Assembly: GCA_910589415.1 (NCBI GenBank)
Contig: OU342634.1
Coordinates: forward strand, 20,147,144 to 20,211,143
Direction: 5' to 3'
DNA: 64,000 nt
DNA from: Malachius bipustulatus
Taxonomy: Eukaryota; Arthropoda; Insecta; Coleoptera; Melyridae
A program made the position numbers and the translations under genes. This document shows positions 22,460 to 34,327 of this stretch, piece after piece; position 1 is the stretch's first letter; each line of letters starts with the position of its first letter. The notes under the pieces were generated by a model. That model was given only the letters and a program-made list of their open reading frames with translations, had not been told where the DNA came from and made no database searches.

Positions 22460-25400
22460 GATAATGTTAATTACTGCATACAATTTCCGTACTGTGGTGT
22501 AGGGATATTGAAGTATCTACTTGTCCAGCTATGTTCTTCTTCTTCTTTCCTTCGTGTGAACTTCATGGGAGTTTTCATATCATTATAATAAGCCCGATGA
22601 GCGAGTCTATTTTGGGAATGAAATAGGTATTAACATTCTGTAATTCAAATAATCCACTTTTCCTGAGATCGCCACCGCATCTTTTGCTCTTTACTTTCAG
22701 TTAATTAAGCAATTTGTTGACTCAATCCAATTCTCTCGGTTATTGCAAGAGAATCTCTCAGATATCAGTTTCTTGAACAACGTGTAATTTTCAGGAATAT
22801 TTATGTTTCTTTACAACCACTGCATTTTTTTTATCGCATGAGTATCTAATAGTTCTAGAGAAATTACATTGTCAACTTTAAAGTACTCAAAAGTATAAGA
22901 AGTCTTCTCAAAAAATATTTTAGGTGATTAATTGAATACTCACAATGTCTACATGTTTATATGAATCTTAGGTATAATAAATCGGGATTGCCATAATACG
23001 AATCGTCTGTTTAACCATATTAAAATCTCCCAGGTTGAAATTTCCAATTAAGCAAAATCCAATTACCATTTCACCTAGCAAATAAAACTTAGTGAAATTA
23101 AGTATTTATTATAAACAAGTTTGTGTTAGGTATATACCTAATGGAAAACTGGTAGGTCAAATCGAATCTATACTCGAAATCAAGCAACATTAACGATAAA
23201 AGGCTTCAACAAGACCTCTCAAACTACAAGAAAAACATTTTATTCTGTGAAAAATTTATTCCCAATCGTATTACTCCCCAGGGTGGTTGGGTGAGAAAAG
23301 ACAAAACCTTGTCGCAGTGCGGCGTATTTAACAAGAGGGACGGTCAGAAGAGAACAGCTCTCGAAGAAGAGGGCGAGACTCGACTGAGTTTTAGCCTGCG
23401 AGATGAGGCTGAGTGACGTACGGGTCGAGACCCGACCCATTTGAATACCATTATTCCGTATCACATTAGAATGGAGGGAGAATTTGAAGAAATCCGTCTC
23501 ATTTTAGGTTACGATTGCTGGAAATCCCTGTTAAGAAGGAGAAAGGCCTAATCCTCCGGGTTTTAGTGCAAATCCGGGATCGCAGTCAATCCTCCAGTTA
23601 ACATTTGACCGGCTCTTTCTAGTCGTGCCATTCTACATTTCAAGTCCGTTATAACCAGAGAAAGTACCTCTGGGAATTGAACGCCTCGAAGGCCTGATTG
23701 CCACATACTAGAGCTAAAAATAAAGAAGCTGTTGTAGCAACAAACAAAAGGACCAGACGAAATTAGCGGAATAAAATGTAACTAAAGCTAAAAACCTTAT
23801 ACCTTTTTTTTAACTCTCAACTGTTACTTTCTCTGAAAGCCTCCAGTAACCTTAAAAGCTTATGCTGTTTGCATGTATAAAAAAGAGTTATTTTAAAGTA
23901 ATCATTTCTCTTTTAATTTTTTGTAGTAGCTAAGTAGGTACCTAGAAAATTTAGTTTAAGAAAATTTAAATTCATTAATTTCAAATCTAAGACCTAATAG
24001 GACTAGGTTAGGTACCTACTTAATATAAATTGCGGAAAATCTGATCAAAGGTGTTGGTGTTATACCTACCTACTTGTTTAGGATTTTTTCATTTTTAGTT
24101 ATAAAAAATCCTCATATACCTACCTACGCCAGCACCTTCATTTTTTTTCACATAAAATTGATTTACTTACAATAACATGTAAGCAATAAGCTTGAATGAG
24201 CATCTTTTGATCGAAATAGGTTAAAACAATTATTAAAACAAGTTTAAAAATGTGTTATAAATTTATGTGGTAATATCGATAATTAGCGCCGTTAGTGATC
24301 CGACATAATTGAATTTGTCGGCTCAGGTAACAGTAAATCAACACTTAGCAATTTATCTTGTATCCTAAAATAGAATAACTTTCGCTCTACTCCCTTCCTT
24401 TCGACGTGCCATAACTAAGTCGTGTCATAACCTTCGAGAGTGGCTCATTTGAATATTTCTGCCGGGAAATTTGAGGCGACTGTTGCCAGACGCCTGGACC
24501 GTCGTAAGTACATCGGAATGGAGACTCTGTTAGAGATCTTCTTCAATTTGGCAGCAAAATCCAGAATAAACTAGAGAATAACACCGACCGGTCGACATTG
24601 TCGTATAAATCAGGCTTTTCTGTCTCCCTGCCGTGTAGGGCTTATTGCCCCTTCTCGAGCCAGTGTCGCAGATATATGGCCAGTAAGGGTATCTGCTGGT
24701 GCCGATAAGGAAATATAGTAATCGATATTTTGTAAACATTTCACCACCGCCCAGATAGAGAACCTAATAGATTGTCGAAAAATTGTCACCGAGTTGCGGA
24801 AAAGGGTTTTATTTATGCCAGCCTTTCGTTTATCTGATCCGTAGCCGTAGATATTTCACGTACAAAATACAGGGTTAGTTTAAAATTTGAAAATCAGTAA
24901 ATGCACTAAAATATAAATTGATCTGTCACAAATAGCGCAAAGAAGTTTCGTCACTTTTTTCACTTTTTATGCATCTTCCAGACGCTGTTTAATGATCTGA
25001 TTTGTGCTAGAAATATAGATACGGAACAGTATATCAAAGGCGATTTTTTTATCTACATTAAGAATAAAACTTTAAATTTTATTTCTGAGTCAAAATTTTT
25101 TCAGTTTTTTTGTATATTTAGTATATAGGTATTAAGTTTTTTTTTTTGTATTTTTGTGTATTTCATAATTCATTCTCGTTTTTCTCTCAGGATATCGAAA
25201 ATATTAATATTTCACCGTCAATTTTTCCTAGTTCCGACGCTGCCTCTCGCGGGACTTATTACGAGAGTCGGGAGAGCGTCGGTCCTAAATCATGTCTGGG
25301 GGAAAAATAATGTGCTGCAAAAAGTTGCGGACTAGAATGCAGTCTAAAATGGACCATTGCACTCATTATAGCACCCCATTGGCTTCGTATGGCCGGGCGA

Positions 25401-26006
25401 ATTATTGAGATCATTCCTCCTCCAGCCTCCAGATAACGGAAACGTTCAGCCAATAGCGCTCCATTACGACCAGATGTTACTGTAACGGAGCTGCCAGTGA
25501 CAAACGATATCACCGTGACAATTGAAAATCCGGTAATATCAGAGGTGCTCACAAATTCGCCAATGCTCGATGATTATCCAATATAAGTTTAATAGTTCAA
25601 ACATAAGGTAAAAATATTTGAACATTTTTGTCTAAAGTGAGTTAACGCAGGGAAAAATTGGAAATGTCTGTGCCATTATAGGTTGGATGTTGTGATGCTC
25701 TGCGTTTATTCACTCCTTAATCACAGGATTCTTGAAAAAGTATAAAACTCATAATATGATAGGTATTGATTATCGTTAAATGTGACTAAAATAAAATCAT
25801 TTAGATTGATGAGATCATAATTAATTCCAAGTCGTTCAAGCTTCAAAATGTTCTCATCAAAACTTCTTAAACAAAAATTTACTTTGAAAATAGGGGTATC
25901 AAAACATGCAGCTGAGTGATTTTTCACGCCTTTCGTATCACGCTGTAGAAATTTTCTACAGTTTTTTTTTAGTTTAGACCTAGTGAAGCAGAAAAATAAA
26001 GGATCC
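22460..26006. other. Region without supported genes, one higher-GC island
   Basis: Mostly AT-rich. Segments near 23260-23720, 24360-24720 and 25230-25560 are richer in G and C than their surroundings and contain short frames (74, 69 and 97 codons on the minus strand). None shows recognisable protein features. They could be conserved non-coding or fragments of old elements. Confidence 0.4.
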
Positions 26007-26955
26007 CAGGTAGCAGACTGACTACTTGAAGACGTCTCTGTTTGGTCTTCCCTGGACGAAACTGACGAATCTAATGAGTCCTGTGGACCAACTAGGGACG
26101 TTCATATGTCACACCCCCAAGACGTACATTAACGGACGTCTTAAAGACGTCTATTGGTGACGCGTTTCAGACATTTGGATATCTACATGACGTAATGAAG
26201 ACGTCCAGAAGACGTAATATAGACATCCACGAGACGTAATAGACGACCACGTGACGGACTATGAACGTCCAGATTATTAGATTTTTAAATCCGTAACATC
26301 ACATGTAACATTAAATTTAAACTTTATTCGTTCGACAGCTGCATTACTATAATAATTAAACTACATAAATAACATAGAAACATAACATAAAGAAAATTCA
26401 CTACATTATAATAACACTTTAATAACACATTATAGTGTACACTTTCCGCAGTTTTCATTTCACTATCAATTTCTGTAAGGCCTTTCACCAACTTTTTATA
26501 TTGTCGTTGATCTCTAACTGGCGGCCAAAACATCACAATAATCGATTTCCACGAAGACAAAGGACATCCATCTACTGTGAACAAAAATGTTTATTAAAAC
26601 AGCATCAGAATTATTTCTGAATTGAAAACTCACCTTTGCATTGATTCATTATTCCGCTGGAGCACTTAACAAGACCAAGACAGAATCCGCGGATCTGACT
26701 GGACTGACAATGGCGTCTAAATTTATTAATTTACAGCGTGCTGACGAACTGACGAGTGACGACTGACGTGGCGCCGAGTGGCGCGGGAGTGGCGTGCGGA
26801 ACCGCCGCCGAACATGCGCAGCAGTCGCAGGTCAGATGTTATTGTCCCCAAGTAACGTCTTGAAGACGTCTTCGTACGGCCAAAAGACGTCGAGGACCAA
26901 TGATGACATAAATAGGACGTCCCAGCAACGTCTATATAGATCAGCTTGCTACCTT
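26007..26955 (-). mobile_element. GACGTC-rich element, copy 2, carrying a small spliced gene
   Basis: The left end is CAGGTAGCAGACTGAC and the right end is roughly the complement of AAGGTAGCAAGCTGATC. The outer 250 bp on the left and 120 bp on the right are full of GACGTC, AGACGT and related words. Between them lie a GC-rich block (about 26760-26835) and a predicted two-exon reading frame on the minus strand. The resemblance in ends and word content to 20129-20632 supports a common family. Non-autonomous as far as can be seen; no transposase motif. Confidence 0.55.
26324..26649 (-). CDS. Predicted two-exon small protein with WPP motif
   Basis: Exon 1 (26634-26649) starts at an ATG and encodes MNQCK plus one base. 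A GTGAGT donor and a TTTGTTCACAG acceptor bound a 59-bp intron (26575-26633). Exon 2 (26324-26574) continues in frame with VDGCPLSSW, a MFWPPVRDQRQYKKLVKGL block and a hydrophobic tail, 88 residues in all. The W-P-P followed by a basic stretch vaguely recalls the N-terminal part of insect proteins associated with the DUF4806 family, but I am not sure of that. The tail after HYNVLLKC looks like read-through into non-coding DNA, so the frame may be a truncated first part of a longer gene. It sits entirely inside the GACGTC element, downstream of a GC-rich promoter-like block. Confidence 0.4.
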
Positions 26956-26959
26956 AATG

Positions 26960-29900
26960 TGACGATCGTTTTGATCCCACGGTATAGTAGTTGTATCGCA
27001 CACCGTGTACAATTTCGACTGCACATAGCGACATCGAAGGCACTATTTGGAAGTAACTATTTCGAATCCACTCGGCTTAATTCCGTTTACTTCCGATCCT
27101 GATACGGGAAGCTTTAAGAACTCAAACAGTGTGGTTTAACAATTAAATCCTTACTAAAACTAAAGAACAATCTACCAGTTCTTTCATTTTTATTTATTAA
27201 CATCAAAATGCAGCTAAGCACTTAATCACCCATTCAGAGAGGTTTATCTTTTTAATGATTACGCTCTCTTGATAATTTTTCATTATTTCATTAATACTTT
27301 TATAAATTTGCTTTTCATTATTGCTATTTTGCCATTATTGTTATTGGTGGAGAAATTTTTGAAATCGTCTTGTCACGTAAAAAACTTTGAGTTACTTAAC
27401 ATCATGCGCTTTCAAGAGTCACCATATGTATAATCCTTGGTGCTGAATAGGCTGATTTGTTTCAAGGAGTCTTGAAGTCTTTTTGGAGCCTCTTTTTGGA
27501 CCGCTTTGGATGCTCTAAGCTCTAACCAGACGGATGAAGAACCGGCCATAACAGCACGAGCACGAGTTCAGTCAGACCAGACGTCATTGCGGTCCCTAGC
27601 CATGTGAAACACCAGCACCAGCACCGTTCACATCGAATAATTCGGACTGATTCACATGGGATGGGACTGCATGGAACTGACTTCCCGAAACATGGAACAT
27701 CACCACCTGTTCCCTTAAGTTAGGTTACACGAAAATTGCTGCTTTATTTGACTCTTGCCACCTCTAAATTTTCAAATGGAAGAGCAAGATTCTCATTGAG
27801 TTTTATGATGTTGTAAAAAAACAAAACAAAAACTCAATCTTGGTGTAGGAGATGCTTTCCCTTAACGTTTTGGCAACATACTTATCTTAAATAGAAATTT
27901 CTTCCAACGTTATATATTTTTTTCAATAATTTTTTGCATCAGATTTAAAAACAATATCATAAAGAGAAGAAAAGTCCTTCCCATTTAAAAATTTAAGGTT
28001 GGTATAATTGTCAGACTGAGAGGGAATAAGACGAGAAACTTCCCTGTGAATGACATTAATAAAAATTAATAAAACAATTATGTTGAAATTGATAATTTGA
28101 CAGTTATTTCCATTCGAATCCATACGACTATAGCGCTCGAGCTTGCCACGTCAAATCATATCATCACACTATCAGAGCTTAACGAGCTTTGTGTTAATAC
28201 GGTTGGTATACAGATGAATTTCAGATCCGAAAAACACAATGGACCGGATGATATCCCTTTCGTTGAAAAAATCACTAAGGCGTCTTTATTTAAGTAATTG
28301 ATTAGTTTTATTCTGACATTTTTAACTGTCAATGTAATGAATTTTATCACTAATCACACTCTATAACGGCTTGATTAATGGGAAAACATAGGTTGACAAT
28401 AAACACAGTCGTTAAGCCTTTAGCGACAGTCTCTAACTTTTAATAAGAGGGAAATCATACGGCCCTATATGTATTGTCGACCAAGAGATATAACGAAATG
28501 ATCTAATTGTTAAACCGTCATATTTTATGACTTCAACAATATTTCAATAATCCAAAAATTGATAAAATGACAGAAATCGTTTCGTTATTATATCTCTGGT
28601 CCAACTATACATACTGTTATTTTAACGAAACTTGTAAAAGTGGCTGAGATATTTCGTTAATAGCATAGAGAAAGATAATATAATAGTGTTCGATTACACG
28701 TTAGACTCTAGGTAACCTGCGACGGTGGCGACTACCTGGGCTACCGGAGATATCGTTGGTAAGCGCGGGACATTCAAATTTAAATTTATACCTAATTATT
28801 ATTTGAAACATTATTTTTACGGTTAAAGTGTCGCCACTTCAACAAATTAACTTTGAGGCATCAATATAAAACTTCTTTATTCTTAATAGATGCACAATAT
28901 ATACGAGTATACTTAATAATTGTAACAAATGCTTCCCACAAAATTTTCTTCACATAAATACAGGTCCAGTTTTTACAGAAGATATGCTTCTATTTAACCA
29001 GTTTTCTCAACATGGAAAGACTTTTCCCGGAAAAAAATATTATAATAATATTGTTGTTATAATAATTTTAACATAAAAGGCATTCCAGCCATCATCTGCT
29101 GGATCGTGCACCGCAGACGCCGTCGCTTGGTTAAGATGTGAAGGTCGGCTTCCCTCTTCAAGAGGGAAGCCGAAAAAGGATCTCTCTGAAAAAAATTATA
29201 AAAAAATAAATTTTTTTGATTGATTAGTTTCAAGTGCAGCAGCAGGTATTTTAAAGAAAAACTCCAAGAGTCAGAAGGCGATTTATCCTTCTACAGATGA
29301 TTAGCCCTCTTATTCTCAAAAATTACGAAAAAATTTACGCAAATTCTTTAGACAAAAATAAGCAAACTTTTTCTTCATACTGCTTCCTTCTTTTGTAAAA
29401 AATATCAAGACAAAGAATTCATAGACCTTCATTTGATGCTTTTACTGAGAAGGAAGAGTTTTAGCAGAGAAACACCAAGAAACAAAAAATACTTATTTTT
29501 ATCAAAGAATATTTTCAAAGAAAGTTTTTCGGGCAACAAATAAGCGGCATATTATTTGAGGTTTCCAGCTCCGAAGAGGGCCCGCCGTTCACATGAACTT
29601 CTTTACATAATAAAATGCCCAATAATAGTATAATGTACCAAACTAATTAAGTATAAACAGAGAAGATAACACACCGCAGCACCTCAGAATCTCAGCATCT
29701 CAAAAGATTTGTATTCGTTTATCTACCTTCTAATAGTGTTGTAATGCAGTTTTTCTTGGGTGTTGTATTCATAACTTTGATCAATCCATCGTTGTGATTA
29801 GAACTGCTTTTAAACCAAGACGCAGACAGAATGTGGTTCCTAAAATAATTATTTCGCATTCAGAAAGAGTTTTTTCGATTTATTTAAAATAATTTTTATT

Positions 29901-30548
29901 ACTTACAAGAGCATGAAACAGCATATTGCACTTACCTTTCAAAAAGTTAACAAATATGCGAAAGTTTTACGTTATACTGTTATTAATTGGTAAATTATTA
30001 TAAATTATATTTCTAAATACTTTTAAGGTAAAGTTTCATCTAAAATTTATTATTAGTTTGATAAAATACTCAAATTAAATAAATCAAATTTTACTCAATT
30101 GCAAAACTAAACGTCAGAATGAGTCAAAATTGTGTCACAATGAGAATTTAGATCTAAAGGCAGCTTCATTTTAGTTTAGAAATCGTCCGCAATGCGCGAT
30201 GCGCTACCGGAATGCGCGTGAACAGTGTACCCATTTTCGTCCGTCGATCTGACGGTCTCTTTATAGTATGTTGTCTCTGGTTAATAGCTAGATTTTTCAA
30301 ATATTTATTATCAATATTATCAATTATTTTTAATAGCTAGATAAATTACGGCTACTTTATTTTCAGCTCGTAAATATGGACAATTAATTAAAATAATGAT
30401 TAAAAAAAGTCAATAAGTTACGAAACTAGATTTACGTAATTAGGAATGTAGTCACCAAACAATAATTCTGTGCGAAGCACTGGATGAGCACTAAATAAGG
30501 GTCTTTGTAGCCTTATGTTTACTTTATGTTTATTAATATGTGATGCTA
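26960..30548. other. AT-rich region without recognisable genes
   Basis: Only short frames without family features. One perfect short palindrome at 29145-29173 is listed separately. Confidence 0.45.
29145..29173. repeat. Perfect 14-bp stem palindrome
   Basis: TCGGCTTCCCTCTT (29145-29158), one central base, then its exact complement (29160-29173), followed by AAAAAGG. It is GC-rich in an AT-rich neighbourhood. Function unknown. Confidence 0.75.
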
Positions 30549-31167
30549 TACAGGGTGATCCCGAAATGGCGGACACGGACAGCACCACAGCATCTATTGT
30601 GGATTAAAGATTCTAAGTTTTATTTACTGTTTTCTCCAGTATGGCTCCCTTAAGAAGATATGTCCACTTTTGTAGAAAATAAAGTCACAACACTGCACTG
30701 ACCCTTTTTCAGGCAGAAAAATAATGTGTAGGTCTACAATACCCAGATAGAATGTTACCATGGAAACATATAAAATGGAAACACAACAAAGCTTAAAACA
30801 ATAATCGTTGCGTGGTTACGACATAGTCGATGATATTATTCAAAATCTCGAATTCGAACAACGATGCCACATTGAAAAATTTTGTTGAACTCGGGGAATA
30901 GGTAAACTTTGGATGCCTGTAAATCCTTTCACGATAATAAAAATAATAAAAAGCAAACACTATGGCTATAGTTATGTGAAACCATGTGCTTTGCCAGTGG
31001 AGGTTGTTTAAATTTGACCGCCATTTCGATTTAAAGTTTGGAAAAAGGACACCCTATATCTCGGTAACGAATTCGAGAAACCCATTTTTGTTTTAAATTT
31101 ACAGTCTTTCTGAACATCCTCTACAACACCCTGTATTCCGTGTCCGCCATTTCGGGATCACCCTGTA
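30549..31167. mobile_element. Mariner-type MITE with perfect 31-bp ends
   Basis: A terminal repeat of 31 bp starting TACAGGGTGATCCCGAAATG (30549-30579) is exactly repeated in inverted form at 31137-31167. The outermost TA on each side is compatible with the TA target duplication of Tc1/mariner elements, giving a core of 30551-31165. The interior has no open frame and contains further CACCCTGTA and GACACCCTATATCTCGGTAAC motifs, typical of this repeat class. Perfect ends suggest a recent copy. Confidence 0.85.
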
Positions 31168-32178
31168 TTGTGAGTTATTTTACATTAACCTAAAAGAAGG
31201 AAAATTCTCATTAAGATGTTGAATCCAAGGACACGAATAAAAAGAATTAAAAATCCTGACATAAATCTACCGAACTTGTGAAGCAATCCGATTCATTCAA
31301 GGCTTGTGCCAAAAGCTGTATTCGGTTCCAGGGAACAATATGCTAGATCCTCGTCAGCCAGTATGTTGTCAAATGATTTAGTATATGAAACAGGGATAAA
31401 AATCGTACGTATTTTGCGGCTCTGCCAAATTTGCCGTATGATTTTTTTTTTCTTATTAGGAAAAATGCCATTTCTCTTTCGTTTAATATACGTTTATACC
31501 TACTGCGTATAAACCCCTGTAAAGTTCTCAATGGAGGCTATTCATATGGAATAATGGAAGACATTGCTATATCTCTTTTCTCTCAACTATCTGGTTAACT
31601 ATCTCTCTTGGTCTCTTGTGATATAATCTTTTTTTTAATGATTCTTAAATGAATTATTGAATTTATGTAGTTTACCTGAAAAGGTACCATTTATTTGAAT
31701 ATTTATTGTTATTTATATTAATATCTTGACGATAATCAATTAGTATATAGTAGGATTAACTTTAAAAAGTCAGATGTGGCGTCACACTAACCGTCCGAAT
31801 TAATATTTTTAATTTCACAAGAAAATGTCAAACAGTTAATTGTCAAGTTGTGAACGAGCGTAATTATTGAAGGAATCATTCAAACAATAATTAATTGAAA
31901 CGCTTACGTCAGTTTGAGAGCCGCTGACAACTACATAAAATTTATTCACGTAATGACATTCTATCCTCTGTGTTGTGCATTTAATTCTCATTCAAAACCA
32001 ATGTTGACGTACATTTATTTATGCGGTATGGAGTGTTTAGACAAACTGGACGGTTACTATAAAAACCACGTATATGAAACAAAATAAATCGAACTATCAA
32101 AAGGATGTGTATTCTTAATCGATACGTATGACTTTTTAGACTTTATTGGACTATATTAAAGTATGAGTGCATGGGTAT
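31168..32178. other. No recognisable gene
   Basis: AT-rich; two overlapping short frames at 31306-31531 have no features of known proteins. Confidence 0.4.
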
Positions 32179-32348
32179 TATTAAGGTCTTCAAAACACGC
32201 GTAAGTTTTCGAGCATGCACGACGGCGAACCCAGAGCGACTGTTTTTAAGACCCTATATCCACGAATACTTTTCACTAATTTTAATTATTGGTACATTTT
32301 GAAATCAATAAATTGTTGAATAGGTATTTGAATTATGATTTTCAAATA

Positions 32349-32820
32349 GGGTGTCTCTAAAAGGTACCACCAACGTTCTACCACAGATTTCCGAGGAAAA
32401 AATATGCCGATTTACCCGAACTTATCCATGTCCAAAGTTGTACCCTTTTCAAGATACAGCCCTTAAAAGGGGGTCAACTAAATACTCATTTTCCAGAATA
32501 AGTCAAAAATGGTTTAAACGAGAAACTTCAAAATTTCACCACCTACTACTATTGTTAAGACCAATAAACTGACGTAGTCTTACAAACATTGACGTACAGG
32601 GTGTTCCTATTTTTGATGTTGCGTCTCACGTTTGACCCCAGAACTTTTTTATCCGCACGCCACTGATTAATTTTGTATTTTTTATCTAAAGGTTGAAGTA
32701 TTACTGAACTTTTTGCGCCCTTATAAAAATTTTGTATCTTGCATGGTTTCCCCGTCATTAATTTTCAATGATACACCCACAATGCTGAAAACGTATTTGA
32801 AAAATGTAATTTTTACTTAA
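32349..32820 (+). repeat. Left 472-bp inverted arm
   Basis: Pairs with 34328-34799. The outer 246 bp (32349-32594) precede the internal TACAGGGTGTTCC terminus; the inner 226 bp (32595-32820) would be the terminal repeat of the mariner proper if that terminus is the true end. The short open frames on both strands in the two arms are mirror copies, differ from each other at two residues each, and are not likely to be genes. Confidence 0.85.
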
Positions 32821-32949
32821 CATTAAATAAATAATAACACATGCAGAACGCTAACATAAGCTCTCTGGATTAAATGTGTTTAGAAATACCCAGAACAAGC
32901 AAATAATTTTATTTCAGAAAGACAACATTGTTCATACCTATTAATAACA

Positions 32950-34053
32950 TTAGTTGTGTTCACGTACTTTCAACAGATGTTCAAAATGACCACCATTCAT
33001 CCGTATGCATAAATCTATGCGGCGTAAAAAATTGAAATGCATCCTTTGTATCATTTCCACATCATTTCGGAGAATCACTACTGCGTCTTGAATTCGTCTC
33101 CACAGATCCTGTTCTTGATTTACGGATGTTGAATACACCATTGTTTTTAATGTTCCCCAAAGAAAATAATCCAAGGGGGTTAAGTCAGGGGAGCGTGGTG
33201 GCCAGTTAACAGGAGCATCGTTTCCTCTACCAATCCATTTATTTGCATAATGCTCATGTAAATGATTCCTAACTGCCAAAGTGAAGTGTGGGGGTGCACC
33301 ATCATGCATGAACCACATATTTCGGCGAAGCTCTATAGGTATATCATCGAGCAGATCGGATAAAGTATTTCGAAGGTGGTCTAAGTAATGATCACCATTT
33401 AATTTGTTTGGCAGTAGAACGGGACCAACAATAAAATTATCAATGATACCTGCCCACACATTTACTCTAAATTCATGCTGGTGATGCGTTGTTTTAGTTG
33501 CGTGTGGATTTTCATCCCCATAAACATGTTCATTGTGAACGTTTGTCATGCCTCTTCTAGTGAAACAAGCTTCGTCTGTAAACAGAATTTGTTTATGAAA
33601 GTTAATATTTTGAACTCGTTCTTGTCTAATAAATCGGCAAAAACCTAAACGCAAGTCTGCATCTAAAGGTAGGAGATCTTGTACTAATTGAAGATGGTAC
33701 GGATGTAAAAGTTGTTCTTTTAACACTCTATGAACAACATCTTTACATACTCCTACTGCTCTGCCCAATCGTCTCGTGCTCGTTGTCGGATCTTCGTCAA
33801 CTCTGTTCAGAATTGCTGCTTCAACATTAGGAGTTCTTGTTGTACGTTGACGCCCATAATTAGCTGTAACAGCAACAAACCTTCCAGTTTCGCAAAGGCG
33901 CCTTTCAACTGCGGCAAAAGTCTGACGATGTGGTACACGACGGTTAGGAAATTTTTCAGAGTACAACTTAACGCATTCGTGTCCATTTCCTTCACAATAT
34001 CCATATACTAAGAGCATGTCGGTATACTCTTCGTTAGAGTATTGCATAGCCAT
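32950..34053 (-). CDS. Mariner-like DDD transposase
   Basis: About 367 residues from the ATG at 34053 (an in-frame ATG six bases further in, at 34047, starts MQYSNEEYTDM and is equally possible). The N-terminus carries a helix-turn-helix of the YSNEEYTDMLLVYG...FPNRRVPHRQTF type, and a second helical DNA-binding part follows (TSTRRLGRAVGVCKDVVHRVL). The catalytic core has ILFTDEACF, WFMHDGAPPHF and WPPRSPDLTPLDYFLWG, so all three aspartates are present, spaced D-90-D-43-D by my count. Relatives of this insect class usually show 41 between the second and third; two extra residues lie in the GRGNDAPVN loop. The family cuts at TA sites and moves the element by cut-and-paste. No stop or frame break is seen. 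Confidence 0.9.
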   Translation of the reverse strand: MAMQYSNEEYTDMLLVYGYCEGNGHECVKLYSEKFPNRRVPHRQTFAAVERRLCETGRFVAVTANYGRQRTTRTPNVEAAILNRVDEDPTTSTRRLGRAVGVCKDVVHRVLKEQLLHPYHLQLVQDLLPLDADLRLGFCRFIRQERVQNINFHKQILFTDEACFTRRGMTNVHNEHVYGDENPHATKTTHHQHEFRVNVWAGIIDNFIVGPVLLPNKLNGDHYLDHLRNTLSDLLDDIPIELRRNMWFMHDGAPPHFTLAVRNHLHEHYANKWIGRGNDAPVNWPPRSPDLTPLDYFLWGTLKTMVYSTSVNQEQDLWRRIQDAVVILRNDVEMIQRMHFNFLRRIDLCIRMNGGHFEHLLKVREHN

Positions 34054-34327
34054 AATCACAACAAGCAATAAATTAATTAGTTACTCTAAGCACAAAGTTA
34101 TTGTTTAATTTATCTAGACAAGTTTTTTAATAACGTATCTATGGATACGGTCGATTTATCTGAACTGAGTTTAATTGGGAGAATGTAATAAAGATATCAA
34201 TCGCATAAAACCAAAAGGTAAACAAATATTCAAATTAGATTGCGTACAATGATAAGCAAAATCAAACAACCGATAAGACTTATCCTGATATTTAAAGTCA
34301 TCTTTGTGAAATAAAATTTAATTAATT

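Noticed and set aside
25259..25552. 97-codon minus-strand frame in a higher-GC island
   Set aside because: The island is real, but neither strand gives a recognisable protein; higher GC alone lengthens open frames.
25944..25975. Palindrome CTGTAGAAATTTTCTACAG followed by T run as an intrinsic terminator
   Set aside because: Bacterial-type termination does not apply in a eukaryotic nuclear genome, and no gene precedes it.
32351..32758. Paired 67-73 codon frames in both mariner arms as accessory genes
   Set aside because: They are mirror copies of the same inverted repeat, overlap each other on opposite strands, and have no family features.
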